Assembly (NCBI GenBank): GCA_021904315.1
Contig: CM038919.1
Coordinates: 7,874,001 to 7,938,000 of the forward strand
Reading direction: 5' to 3'
From: Sphagnum magellanicum
Taxonomy: Eukaryota > Streptophyta > Sphagnopsida > Sphagnales > Sphagnaceae
DNA: 64,000 nt
Below, one piece after another: positions 12,640 to 25,100 of this stretch; position 1 is the stretch's first letter; every line of letters begins with the position of its first letter. The notes beneath the pieces were generated by a model. It was given only the letters and a program-made list of their open reading frames with translations, ran no database searches and was not told the DNA's origin. The translations under genes and the position numbers were made by a program.

Positions 12640-15600
12640 CGGATGAACACTAGTTCATCCCAAACGGAACTGGTGCAGTCACGGGGGCTTGGTCACTCCA
12701 GCCAAGAACTGGATGACACTGGTTACAACCAGTGTTGGATGGTTCTTTACTTTCACAAAAAGAACAACCTCTGTTTCTGGTTTAGGGGTAGCTCTAATTT
12801 ATTTTTAGAACTATCTTCCAAATTTAGTGGAAATTCTAGCTGAAAGAAATTAGAACAGTAAAACTAATCAATTTATTCCAACTAGACACTAGAACTTCCA
12901 CACATAAATGGAACCAGATTTGGGTCCAGCTCTTCTCAAAAAAAGAAAAGAAAAGTATGATTCTGGTTTCAGTTTTGGTTTTCAAAATCAGACCCAGTTT
13001 TGCTCTAGTCACTTTTGTCTAGTCAGTTCTAACCCAGACCAGAACCAGTGATTAATTTCCGGGTAACCTCTAGTTAAACCCCAGTTGAACTTTTTTTTCT
13101 CAAAAATCTCAATTCTAGTTCTAGTTCCACACCTAAATAGAACTGGGAACATTGTTCCAGGTTTGATTCTTCTTATTAAAAAACCCAAGTTCCAATTCTT
13201 GTTCCAGATTCAAAAATCCAACCTGGTTTTGGTTTGGTTCTTACTGATGGAAACCAGGATTGAAAGTTCAATGACTTTGGCCATTTATACCTACACCACT
13301 TTTTGGAAACGTGAGTGAAATTTGAATACCCATGGCCACAACATTCATGATTGACGGTCTTTTAGAATATGAGATCTGGAAGACTACTATATTCCCTGCA
13401 CCCACCTGTCGCTCTTTAAATTAAGGGAAATCGATATTCAATATTTCATCATGTAATTGAAAACACAATGGTTTCAAGTCAACAAAAATAAATAAAGTTC
13501 AACATAGTCTCCACCGCACAGTCTATGAACTACTTGCTTTCTTTATTCTCTGGCCTTGCTTCATTGTTGTTTGGAATTTTGGTGTAATACAACTAGTGTG
13601 TAATAGTGTACTCCATGCTAACCAGGTGGTCTAAATCAATGGCCTCTTTGATGGGTTGTTCATAAATTTGGTAATTAATGTGAGAGCATGCCTAATTGAG
13701 GAATTTGATTTCCAGAGTTGAGGAGATCTTTTCAAAGGCTATAAGAGAAATTGGATCTTATAAGAAATGAAGAAGCTATTAAATGAGCTTTTGAATGTCT
13801 AGGACTCATAACTTTGGCAAAAATCAATCCATTCCCAGCATTTCAAGACAATTTTGGGACTTGCACATTTTTTGGCATTTTGATGCAGCTCCCATGGGGG
13901 GGTTGCAAAGTATATTATAGGGAAGAGGGTAATGTTTCCTCGCAAGTTGGGGTTGTGATGGGTTTTCTAAATTTATTTAGTTCATGACTTGTGTGTGCAC
14001 CATTTTGGCTTTAGAACGTAGTAACACCCTCATATTTTGCTCATGGAATTTGATATGTTTCTGAATTCAACTTGAAGAGCTCATCCTAAACCCATCCCAA
14101 AGCTTTCATAACCTTTTTCTCACTGAAAGTTGAAGCACATGCTTCAATTTTACATTTAATTGCAAAATTAGAAATTGGGGAGATCTTTACAACTTACATC
14201 ACGTGAAAAACTTAAGATTGCATCAATTTCAAAGAGAAAATAGGAAGTGAAGGGGGCTTCCCAACTCTTATATGCCCTTATAAGCATATGTCACATATTC
14301 TTGAATTCAATCATTACCAAGCCTTGTAATTTGGGATTGAATTTTTGTTGCATACTAGAGTTATCCATAAAGTCACACCCTGTTGGGCCTGAGTTGCACC
14401 CCTCATTTGATGCTTCATCCCCTTATAGTCCGCAAAGTCATGAAATTTTATTAAATAAGGGTATGAAATATTGAGACTCAGGATTAGATGCACGAGGCGC
14501 GAGAACATTTATAGCTACAGTATACATTGCAGGAGCAGTGATTGGTCGAAAGCGTACAGATAAAGAAAGGACATGGCAAACTCAGTTTAGCACCAAATTT
14601 GGTGCTAAACTAAGTTTCAAGCCCCGTTGAAGCCCAGTATACATTTTTTTCCTGTTTTTTGAAATCTCGTCCCCTATTTGACCAAACAGGGTTTTCCGGT
14701 GCCGTCTTTGCCTGACTTCACGGATAACTTTACTACCTAAATTTTTGTTGCCCATATTTGTGTCACATTATCTTGTGACTACAAAACTTACATTTGATTG
14801 CGCTAAGTTGAACAATTGATTGTTTTCAATTAGAACATGTCTATGGGAATCAAGTTTTGTCACTACCTATAATACAATATCTTATACATGTATTGTATTC
14901 AAGAAAAATGAAATGTAAAACATGAACACGTGACATAAGAATATTTCCATCGTGGTAAAGTTAAGTTTTATGTCTATGGTAATAGACAAATTGACATGTA
15001 CAATATTATCACATTAACATGACAGTAAACATGAACATGGCATGTCACATCAAATTTGACATCCTGAGGTATATCCTAATATTCAAAACAGGTTGAAGGA
15101 TGGTCATTTTTAACCAATATGAACTCATAAGGTGTTGATATGTTCAATGTGTGGATTGTAATATTTTGGATTATATGAAAATCATAGTTGTCACAAATCC
15201 TAATATGATTTATGTCCTAGGAAAAAATTCATAATATGTCATTTGCATATTAAATATTGGAAAATTGGATGGCATAGATTGGAAAATATCGTTGAGAGAA
15301 CATACTTTGTTCATCCACAAAAAGGTCAGCTAAGGGGAGTGGATCTTGAATTTTGTGGCTGTCATCTTTATATACAGAAATTAAAGGGTTTCTCAAGTTT
15401 TCGGGGAGCTACAGTAAATAAGGGTTCCACCTCCATTGCAGATTTTTAAAGTTGTAGGGTCCATTTTTAGGTTTTTAGGTCGTTTTAGTCACTAGGAAAA
15501 TTTGAAATCATAATAGGGTTACACATGGATGTCATCACATTACATAATTGATATGATTGCTGGGTATCCTGCCATGATATGCATGTAATGCTCATGGATT

Positions 15601-18530
15601 TTCATGACATGGAATGGGTTGGTGCCATGTAACTAAGGGTGGCAATCATCCACAAGCGGATTTAGCCAAATCCAGCTATAAAAAATGAGATTAAGGAAAA
15701 TTAAGCGTCCTTCTTATATCTGGATACCTACTGGACTCCGTGTATAATTTAACAATCTTTATTTTAAAAAATTGAGTTATTTCATTTTGGGATATGGCAA
15801 CTAGAAAACCCCAAGAAAACTTATTTTTCATGGTTTGAAAAGAGTTTTCATCAATATGCGAAGAATTCACCAGGAAAAAAATCACTGATAGCCAGCGACC
15901 ATCTGCCAGTTACGAGCTGAGATGCACACAGTTGACACCAACATGACTTGTCAGAATTTGATAGAAAACACTCCGCATATACAGAAACTTACATAAAAGC
16001 TTACATGAAGGTGATGTAACGGATGATGTTAAGTTGGTTCGCCTAAAGTTCACATGGGGATTCATGGTTGGTCGCCATCAATGCCCAACAACTTAACAAT
16101 AAATTTTTCATTGCTTCTACAAACTCTATGTACAACACCACCTACATCAAAATTTATTTAGAACAAATAAATCTGAGATGTGTGGATCTCCTATCCACAC
16201 TTCTGTGTTGTATGCTGATGACATACCTTATAAGCCCACGATTCTATTATCCCTGCATATGTTGCTAGCAATGCGGTATTCTCCATGCATAGGATGCTGA
16301 CATGCTCATGATGCAATCTGGTACTTATGGACCTGTGTTTTGAACAATGAGTAAAATGACTATTTCAAATGCCAACTGATTGTTTCGAATGTTTGAGCTC
16401 AGCAGATTTCGGATATGCACTTGCCAGATGGGAACTGTTTGAAAGTGGACTAGTAAAGTCAGAGTATGAAGAACATGCAAACAGAAAAAGCTCAAAATAT
16501 GATCATCATCTAATACACAACATTTGCCATCCACTATTCATGGCTTCTTTCTGGCAAATTTTTGGTTGAAAAAGTCTTTAAAAAAACATGTTTGTTCTCA
16601 CAATGACACGCTGACAACCCACATTGTTTATAAGGTTGCTCTATATCCACCATGCAGTGACTAACAGATATTAGAATTAGATGGATGCACATCCAAGATA
16701 TTGAAAACAATTTCTTAAACGTTTTAAAAACACAATCTTCCAGAAATCGTACCTGGAAAATTATATGAATGATATTCAAATTTACCTATCTTTGGTCAAA
16801 AGGCATGCAGCTGTGTTGGGTCATTCCTTGATTTTGTTGTATTAGGTGGGTATGGGGGTGGAACCCTATTATATAGACTGGTCCTGGTATCAAAGAATCG
16901 ACCAGATTAATACCAGCCTAATTGATACCTGCCTGGTAGGGACTTGTGGGAATCCCAGTTTATTTCCAAGGCTGTATCGATCTTAACATCAAGTATATAA
17001 TATGTACCTGGCACATACAAGCCAAAATTCAGTCTTGGTCCATCCTAGTACCAAGACTAGGCTAGTGGCAATTTTAAAATAAAGATTTGATACCTCGTAT
17101 GTTCAAAAGCTGATATTTACCCAAGATTGGTTATATAAGAGAAAATGCATAACCAATCAAATGCAATTTGTTGTCTAAAATGTAAATTTAAACTTACATT
17201 TTTTTAATAATAAAGTTGTATTCATCAACCTAGTAAATCTGTTCAAAAAAATTTAGGTTCTAATTCAATTTTGAAAAGAGACCATTTTCACAATCAAGTT
17301 TATAAGGTGGTTTCAACAAAATTTGGAATCTTTGATCTTGAAACCATAAAACTTGATCAATAACCTGGACCTACTTAAATAATAAAACTTGCCAACACTA
17401 GTTCTAACCTTTGATCCTTAGATATGGCTCAGGATTCCCTGACTTCCAAAACAAAGTTCAGAATAAAATAACTACCACTTTTGGGGGTTTTGAAACATTT
17501 GAAAATATGATGGATTGCAGCCATAATCACTTATGGGCATGCTATGCCTCAATTTTGAATATTCATAACTTATTCACATGAGCCCCAAACAATATGAAAC
17601 AACTTGTGACAGATGTGCTTTTTGATTATTTACAAAACTCTATTGATTGTATGTTGAAAGGCCATTTGATTCCTAAAAAGTGACCGAAAAGTTAAAGTGC
17701 GATCATAAGGCATCCTTCCTAAAACACAATACAAACTTGGACCATAATCACTCATGAGCTTTGCGTGCAGTTAAAACTATCATCCTAACATTTGGCCTTT
17801 TCAACCACATGCCCACAGCCAGTGAATCCTTGACTTCTTGCTACCACAAGCTGATTAGTTCCAATCTGAAGAACTAATGCCACGAATCCGAGATTCTGAT
17901 CTGCCCTCATTTCTCTGTTTTCATGGTCAAGACTTGAGGGCTTTATAAAAGGGTTTTCAATGATAGCCAAGGTGGCCAGGGCTTTCCAGTCCAGAGTTGA
18001 CATGTGGCAGCCTTTAAAAAAATAGGTTGATTTTTTTTTAATCACACCATTGTGTGGACAAAAATGAGGCTACTTTGTGATTTTTAATGCTAGAAGGTTG
18101 CTGGCTACAAGGTTGTTGTTGCCCTCAGTTTTGGGAGCAACCATATGCTCCTACAAGTAAAAAGATGGTGAAAACTTTGAAAACATAATAAAAAATTGGC
18201 ATCCAAAATATTAAGCAAGTGGAATTTATCTCATATAAACCTTAGAAATAAAATCTCCCAGGGGAATTGAACCTTGATCCAAACGGATCCTACCCATTGA
18301 AATAAGAAATAAGCTTGCAAAAAAAAAAAACATAGTTATTAATTTAGTAAAAATAATAAACACATACCAATTGTGAAGAAACACATACCAAACCAACAAC
18401 AAGTTACAAACTACAAAGGTAAAATTTTGAAACAATAAAGGGGCTTAGAAAATGGCATAACAAGTTTTTTATAGAAAATTGTTATTCTATTGCCCTTTGA
18501 ACCTTCTTTTGTGTCCATGATCTTATTGTT
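12640..18530. other. Long non-coding spacer with a palindrome at 14.58 kb
   Basis: I find no coding family. The 12640-13260 and 16840-17100 stretches are low-complexity texts rich in CCAG/CTGG and GGTA/TACC words, a type that recurs at 48.4, 52.3, 58.2 and 60.1 kb. The only sharp structure is the palindrome listed separately. Confidence 0.45.
14578..14617. repeat. 28-bp perfect palindrome within a 40-bp near-perfect palindrome
   Basis: The core 14584-14611 equals its own reverse complement (left half AGTTTAGCACCAAA). With one mismatched pair the symmetry extends to 14578-14617. The 11-mer CAGTATACATT occurs on both sides (14518-14528 and 14635-14645). It could be a remnant of a small foldback element or a dyad binding site; the sequence does not decide. 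Confidence 0.8.
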
Positions 18531-18535
18531 GTAGA

Positions 18536-19920
18536 TTATGGGAAATTATCTAGAGAATAATTTGTTTGTGCATACATACACAGTACCAAGTACAGATGTG
18601 TGGCAATTCGGTTTCTCAACTTGTTCTTAATGAAGAATATAATAAAAAAACACCTTTCATCTTCCACACTACCCAAAATCATAACCATAAAAAGTTTAAT
18701 GAGCTTTAGCCACTTGGATAGCTTATGAAAAGTAATTTGATTATTAACAAGCAATGTTGACATCTTTGAAAATGGATTACAATTTATAGGTGATTTCATT
18801 GCCATTGCGACCTTAGACATCATAGCCATCTTGAAAAAAGATGTTTGCTCATCCAACTTAGCCTCATCAAGTAAGAGAAGAATAAACACTTGGTTGGGAC
18901 CAATGTTCCTCCCATGAATTAATGTGCCTTCAAATACCTAATTGTGCAAAGAATATGTGTTCAGCTTTTGGTTGAAGCTAGAACTAAAAATAAATAATAC
19001 TAATGGCATTCATTATTTTTTGTGATGGAGTTTTTTTCTACAATTTTTCAATGAGGCCATGAATAACATTGTTACATTGTTTTTTAACATCTTGCACAAT
19101 CACCATTAGCCAATCCAGCCTTGAAACCCAATTCAAACACCTTGTTAATGTGTAGTGTTTATACAACATGTATCTTCCCATAAAACAAAAATGTTGCATA
19201 TTCAATCCCTAAAGATGTTTCAATAACCCAAACATGATGTAAAACATCATTGCAATAGTTCACAATGTCTAGAAATTGACCAAAATCATTACACCCATAC
19301 CTTGCTTGTTCATCACAATGCATTTGGCAAAGATCCCTTTAAGAACTCTTGAAACACTAACAAGATCACAAATAAAAGCATTTCAAGTTTGAGCAAACTT
19401 AAAAAGACCTTAAACACATCCTAGCATAGGGATGATGCAAGCAAGACCCAAAAGTATTTCAATATTGCAAAGTAGCTCTAGATTTGCCTTGGCAAATTGA
19501 TTTGACACTTGTTCTTGAAACATTTGAATCACCAAGGTCTTATACTTAGTTAGAATTTGCTTGGTATGAAAAATTATGGAGATCCAATCTGTCTTGACAT
19601 TGTGAAAAATCTTCAAAAGTTTATGTTCCAAAAATTTAGTGAACTTACATATGTCCAATTCACACTTAAGGACGTACAATAATAGTTTCACACAAATTGT
19701 AGCAAACCTAACAAATTAATGATAACTTGGAAAGTGTTTAAATAACAAGATTGGTTTAGTGGACAACACAATGCACCCCTAGCATGAAGGGGGCATGTTA
19801 TTCTTTCAACTATGTGATAACACTATTTAGCCCCTTGAAAAACTAACACATCATTAACACCAAAATTAATGAGTTTGGAAGCCAAATCAATATAAAAAAG
19901 GTTTCCATACTGTGACAGGC
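18536..19920 (-). pseudogene. C-terminal part of a split BED-finger/hAT-like transposase pseudogene
   Basis: This half runs from a copy of the junction segment to the natural end of the gene. In order on the - strand are LASKLINFGVND (in 19826-19920), WISIIFHTKQILTKYKTLV followed by AKANLELLCNIEILLGLAC (19410-19600), degraded material, and the hAT dimerisation block GSVEDERCF followed by KNKLRNRIATHL (18540-18700). SVEDERCF plus LRNR..THL is a hallmark of plant hAT transposases. Frames are broken. The matching N-terminal half lies 12.4 kb away at 32287-33195, separated by nested retroelements. Confidence 0.8.
19826..19920. repeat. 95-bp direct repeat, left copy (transposase sequence)
   Basis: Matches 32287-32381 in the same orientation with only a handful of differences. 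It codes on the - strand for the LASKLINFGVND block of the split transposase. It abuts a mid-LTR breakpoint of element 2 on its right. Confidence 0.85.
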
Positions 19921-20382
19921 GAATTTTTAGAGAGCGATAGCAAGGGTCAAAACTCATTGGGGAAAGTTCTTAGAATGTAGGTATCTGAAATGGGTTCACA
20001 CACCCATTTGGACATTTAAAACACAAGTTATGTCCAAAAGAAAGGCCGGGAGTCAAATTGATAATTTGACTTTCGACCATTAAAAGTTGGGAATTGTTTC
20101 GAATTCTTTGCGTGTAGGTGGCATGCCACATACTGTTGGAAAGCTCTTGACGAGGGCTGTAACTTTGCTTTAGACATTGTTTCCATCAAAGTTCTGCACA
20201 CAAAATTATAGGCTTCCAAATTCATGGGAGTCTTAACTTTGGGGACAAAATGTCATTTGAATGCTAGCATTGTGGCCAGGCACAAAGTATAATATAAAGG
20301 GGAAGGTGATGGCTTCCCCCAAGTCTGGGCCGTGGTGAGTCTTGTGAGTCTGAGTTTGCCCATGGTTCATCCTAACACCAAA
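19920..20382 (+). mobile_element. Element 2 5' LTR, first segment, 5'-truncated
   Basis: Homologous to the reverse complement of the element 1 LTR starting about 330 bp into that LTR (CAGAGAGCGAT-like words), so the outer third is missing. It carries recognisable stretches such as AAGTTAT..CCAAAAGAAAGG and GGTGGCATGCCACATA. At 20382 it is interrupted by element 1 and resumes at 27751. The last five bases, CCAAA, form the left target duplication of element 1. Confidence 0.8.
20378..20382. repeat. Element 1 target-site duplication, left
   Basis: CCAAA immediately outside the left LTR. The identical pentamer is at 27746-27750 immediately outside the right LTR. Five bases is the usual Ty3/gypsy duplication length. 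Confidence 0.9.
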
Positions 20383-21399
20383 TGACGCACTCCCAACTCC
20401 TCAAGGGACTCAAATGTGAGCCCAAGTAGAGCAGCGGAATAAGGAGGAGTCGGAGCACGCTCCTTAGCTCACAACCCTTTGAGGGGTAGAGGGGCGGGTT
20501 GGAGCTCCGGGATGGGACTAGGAAGAGTTAACAAGCTTTGGTCACTCACACGGGCCTGCACACAACCCACACAAAGTGGTTTGTGCAAAGTTAGAGCACA
20601 CTTGGTGCTAGGACGAGCCACGGGCAACACGGACACACAAGACTCACCACGGCCCGGACTTGGGGGAAGCCACCACCTTCCCCCTTATAGTATACTCTGT
20701 GACTCGTCGCGGGGGTGGCATCCAAATGGCCATTTTGTCCTGGGACTCCCGGGACTCCCGCGTGGGAGTCGCGAAATCGCGCATTTTCGGGACTCCCGCG
20801 ACTTTGAGGCTTCATAACTTTCGGAGCAGACCTCCGATCGACTCACCGTCTAAAGCAAAGTTGTAGGTCTCGTCGAGACCTTTTCAACGATATATCGCAC
20901 GTTTTCTGCAGCCAAGTATTTCGGGTCGATTCCCGACTTTTAATGGTCGGGAGTCCAAACTGGCGGACTCCCGGGAATTCGACTCCTGACCCTTCTTTTG
21001 GCCATAACTTGTGTTTCAGATGTTCAAATGAGCAATGCAAGCCCATTTTAGATATCTACGCTTCAAGAGCTTTCCAATGATATAAAAAACGCCACAATCC
21101 ATTGAGGTTTGATGCCTGCAATCGCTCTCTGAAGTTTCGGGAGTCCATCGGGACTCCATCTCCCAAAGTGGGAGTTTGCCTTGGGAGTGTGAGGGTTCAC
21201 TCTCTCACACTTTCTAACACTTTCTCACACTCCCGGGAGTATGTGATGTGACTCCCGGGCTTCCTTTTGCCTTGACTCCCGGGCTTCCTCTTGGCTTAAT
21301 TCCCGGGCTTCCTCTTGGTTTACTCTCGGGCTTCCCTTTGGCCCGTACCCTTGTAATTCCCTTTGCCTTGGTCGTGAGCTCAAAGCTAGGGTTGCAACA
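20383..21399 (-). repeat. Element 1 3' LTR
   Basis: 1017 bp, TG...CA ends. It contains at least nine copies of GACTCCC or its complement GGGAGTC, several arranged as small dyads (for example around 20745-20775), and a four-unit 24-bp tandem repeat at 21249-21343. A GC-rich, frequently palindromic LTR stands out from the AT-rich host DNA. Confidence 0.95.
21249..21343. repeat. 24-bp tandem repeat inside the LTR, four units
   Basis: Units read TGACTCCCGGGCTTCC followed by TYTTGSCT, with the last unit 23 bp. The same array is in the other LTR at 27595-27689. On the element's own strand it lies close to the start of the LTR, in a probable U3 position. Confidence 0.85.
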
Positions 21400-21413
21400 C
21401 TCTCCCCCACTAG
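21400..21413 (-). other. Polypurine tract of element 1
   Basis: On the - strand CTAGTGGGGGAGAG directly abuts the 3' LTR (TGTTGCAACC). This is the expected position and composition of the plus-strand primer for reverse transcription. Confidence 0.85.
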
Positions 21414-22187
21414 AAGAAGAGGTCAATGTCCTCATTGACACTTAGATTTTCTTTCAACAATTGCAATTGCTTTCTTTTGGATCCTTGGCCATCAAATGCC
21501 GACTCCTTGCGGCCGGACCTTGCCTTAAGCTAACTTAGGTGTCCCCAAGCTTCTAACACTCTCTTGGCAAGTCCAAGGGTCTCTCAATAGAAACCCTCCA
21601 TTGCTTCGTCAAAAAGACCTAAACTAGCCTAATTGACGAAGTCCTCATTTGGGAGGCCATTCTTTCAACCTTCCCCTCATGAGGAACTCAAGCCAAGCCT
21701 AACCTTGACCTAAGCTACTTGACATGACTCCTTTCCCAATCTTGTGCCTTGATCACAACAATCAAGCCTTTCCTAAAGGTATGCTTATCAAGGTACGAGA
21801 AGCAACGTTTAGGCTTTGCAAAGGCCTAAGTCCCAAGCTACACGATTATAGTACATGAACGGGGTCATGACTTCCCGCGTTGACCGCCACTACCAACCAA
21901 CCCTTTGGGATGCACTTTGGGCATGTGCACGTCCCCGCAAGCTCACCTTGCTTGCCTCTTCTTTTGGGACCAAGATTTCTCCTAGCCCCTAAGTGGAGTC
22001 CGATTTTGATTTGGGCTTACGCAAGAGAGTTCCATTTGTCCATGCCACTTGACAACCCGCCCCTTTCTAACATACCATTATGTTTGTGATGCAATTTCTT
22101 GGAAGTCTTTAGCCTTTATTTCACTTACAACTTGATTTGGTACATTTGTATAACTTTCCGCCCCCTAAAAGAAAGGTGATGTCCTCA
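21414..22187 (-). other. Non-coding module between pol and the 3' LTR, bounded by duplicated tract motifs
   Basis: No open frame of note. Its inner edge, just after the pol stop, reads on the - strand GAGGACATCACC, then T-rich, then TTTTAGGGGGCGG (22158-22186). Its outer edge reads GAGGACATTGACC, then TTCTAGTGGGGGAG (21405-21435). The two edges look like duplicates, so this roughly 750-bp piece may have been acquired between an ancestral and a new polypurine tract. Confidence 0.5.
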
Positions 22188-25100
22188 TCACGCTCTATGT
22201 TTCCTTTGCCTTTTTGTCGATCTATTGTGGAATTCTTCTATGGCTTCTTGGGCATGTTCCATGTCGGACTCATTCACCCAAGATGCCTCTATTGGATGGT
22301 ATCCTTTCCACTTGACCAAGTATTCCCGCTCTCGCCCCCTTACTTGCCTTGACTTGAGCACAGCCTCCACTTCAAATTCCGGTTCATTATGAACCAAGTC
22401 CGGAGGGGGCCTTGACTTGTGCTCTCGATCGAGCCTTGAGGCATCACGGGCAACCGGCTTCAAAAGCGAAACATGAAATACGGGATGAACCTTAAGATTT
22501 TCCGGTAGTTCTAACTTGTAAGTGTCGGAAAGTTTCTTTTCCAACACTTTGAATGGACCCGCATATGGGCCCAAAAACTTATGACTCAAACCTTCGGGCA
22601 ACCGGAAATTCTTGATGTTGAACCACACTTCATCCCCTTCTTCAAAACTCACCTCTCGTCGGGACTTGTCCGCAAAGTCTTTGTACCTTTTATGTGCCTT
22701 CTCAAGATTGGCCTTGGCCCTTTCCCACAAGAGCCGCCTCTCTTCATCAAGTTGTGTGACCATGGGCACTTCCTCACTCGCATCACTTGGGGGTTGTCCA
22801 ACCCAAGTTATGGGCACAATTGGTGACTTGCCCGTCACCATTTCAAATGGGGCGGCCCCCGTTGCCGAATGCTTCGAGTTGTTATAACAAAATTCGGCCA
22901 ACTCCAAATGGTCCACCCAATCTTGTTGATCCGCTGCCACATAATTCCTTAGGAATTGTTGGATCACCAAGTTCACCCTCTCGGTTTGTCCATCCATTTG
23001 GGGTCGAAAGGAGGTGCTCATCTTGAGCTCCGTCCCCATTCTCTTCCATAAGGCCCTCCAAAACTTATTTGTGAACTTTGGATTTCGATCCGAGACTATG
23101 TCTTTTGGAAGCCCATGATGCTTGAACACGTGGGTGAAGAACAACCTTCCCGTCTCTTGGGCCGTAGCATTTTCCTTGGTGGGAATGAAGTGTGCCATCT
23201 TGCTAAATCGATCCACCACCACCATTATCGCATCAAACCCCCTTGATGGGGGTAAGCTCACCATGAAATCCATGGAGACACTTTCCCACGGCCCTTCTGG
23301 AATGGGTAATGGTCGCAACAACCCAGCTTGCTTTTTATTGACTACCCGGTTTTGTTGGCAAGTCAAGCAAGTCTTCACGTATTCTTCCGCATCCTCTTTC
23401 AAGTTGGGCCAATAATAGGACTTCTTCAAGAATGTGGTGGTGCGTTTTGCACCACCATGGCCCGCAAGGGGCCCATCGTGACATTCCTTCAAAAGCACAT
23501 CCCTTAACCTCCCTTTCGGAACATAAAGCCTCCTTTGCTTGTACCACAATAGTCCATTTTGCAAATGGAAGTGGGACTTGGCTCCATTTTGGATGCTTTG
23601 CCTTGCCTCCTTGGCAAAAGCATCCCGGCGGCTTGCTAGTCTAACTTCCCTTTGAAGTTCCGACTCTCCCACATACACCACTCTAAGTTGGTGTTTCCGG
23701 TTCAAGGCATCGGGGACTATGTTCTCCTTCCCGGGCTTGTGCCGAATATCCACATTGAACAAGGCCAATGTGTCTTGCCATCTTACTTGTTTTGATGACA
23801 ACTTTGGTTGGGTGGCAAAATACTTCAACGTGACATTGTCGGTCCACACCACCACATCTTTGGAGCCTATGTAATGGCCCCAAGTTTTGAGACAATGGAT
23901 GACGGCCCACATTTCCTTCTCATGGGTTGGCCACCTTCGCTCCGTTTCATTCAACTTCTTGCTTTCGAAGGCCACCGGCCTACCCTCTTGCACTAGGACT
24001 CCTCCTATGGCAAAGTCGGACGCATCGGAATGGATCTCAAAGTCCTTGTCAAAATTCGGTAACTTCAACACGGGCGCCTTCACCAAAATGCCTTTCAAGG
24101 TCTCAAAGGCCTCATTGCATGCCTCCTCCCATTCGTAAGTCCCGGATGACTTCTTCAAAAGGTTTGTCAATGGTGTGGCTATCTTTGCAAAGTTCTTGAT
24201 GAACTTGCGATAATAAGAAGCCAATCCTAAAAAGGACCTTAAGGCGGGAATCGACCTAGGCGGTTCCCAATCCAAAATTACCTTCACCTTGTGGTCATCC
24301 ATTTTCAAACCTTCTTGGGTGATCCTATGCCCAAGGAAGTCCACCTCCGAGACTCCGAACTCGCACTTCTCGAACTTGGCATACAACTTGTTTTCTCTCA
24401 ACCTTTGGAACACCTTTCGAAGGTGCTCCACATGTTCTTCCATGGAGTTGCTATAAACCAAAATGTCGTCTATGTAGACGACCATAAAGTCATCAACCCA
24501 CTTTCGGAAAATGTCATTCATGAGGGTGCAAAATGCGGCGGGTGCATTGGTGAGCCCAAATGGCATCACCAAAAATTCATATGAACCATACCTTGTGCGG
24601 CAAGCGGTCTATTCTTCATCCCCTTGTGCAATTCGAATTTGGTAATACCTAGAACGTAGGTCAATCCTACCAAACACTTTGGCTCCCGAAAGTCGATCAA
24701 ACAAGTCATCAATCCGAGGCAATGGATACCGGTTCTTCACGGTCACCTTGTTGAGGGCTCTATGATCCACACACATCCTCAAAGTCCCATCCTTCTTGTG
24801 AACAAAAAGGACGGGGGCCCCATATGGTGACTTGCTAGGCTTGATGTATCCCTTTGTGAGGAGTTCTTCGAGTTGAACCTTAAGCTCTTTTAACTCCTCA
24901 TGGTTCATTCGGTATGGGGCCTTGGCGGGAGGTGTCACTCCCGGCATCACCTCGATTGCATGGTCAACTTGTCTTCTTGGAGGCAACTCATCGGGCAACT
25001 CCTCGGGCATCACATCTGGGAATTCTTTTAACACTTGCTTGATGCATTTGTGGAGGCTCACCACCTTGGTGGCCTCCCTAGGTTCAAACTCATTTAGCAC

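Noticed and set aside
18262-18300. T-arm-like GGTTCAATTCC on the - strand, considered as a tRNA
   Set aside because: No acceptor stem, D-arm or anticodon arm can be folded around it.
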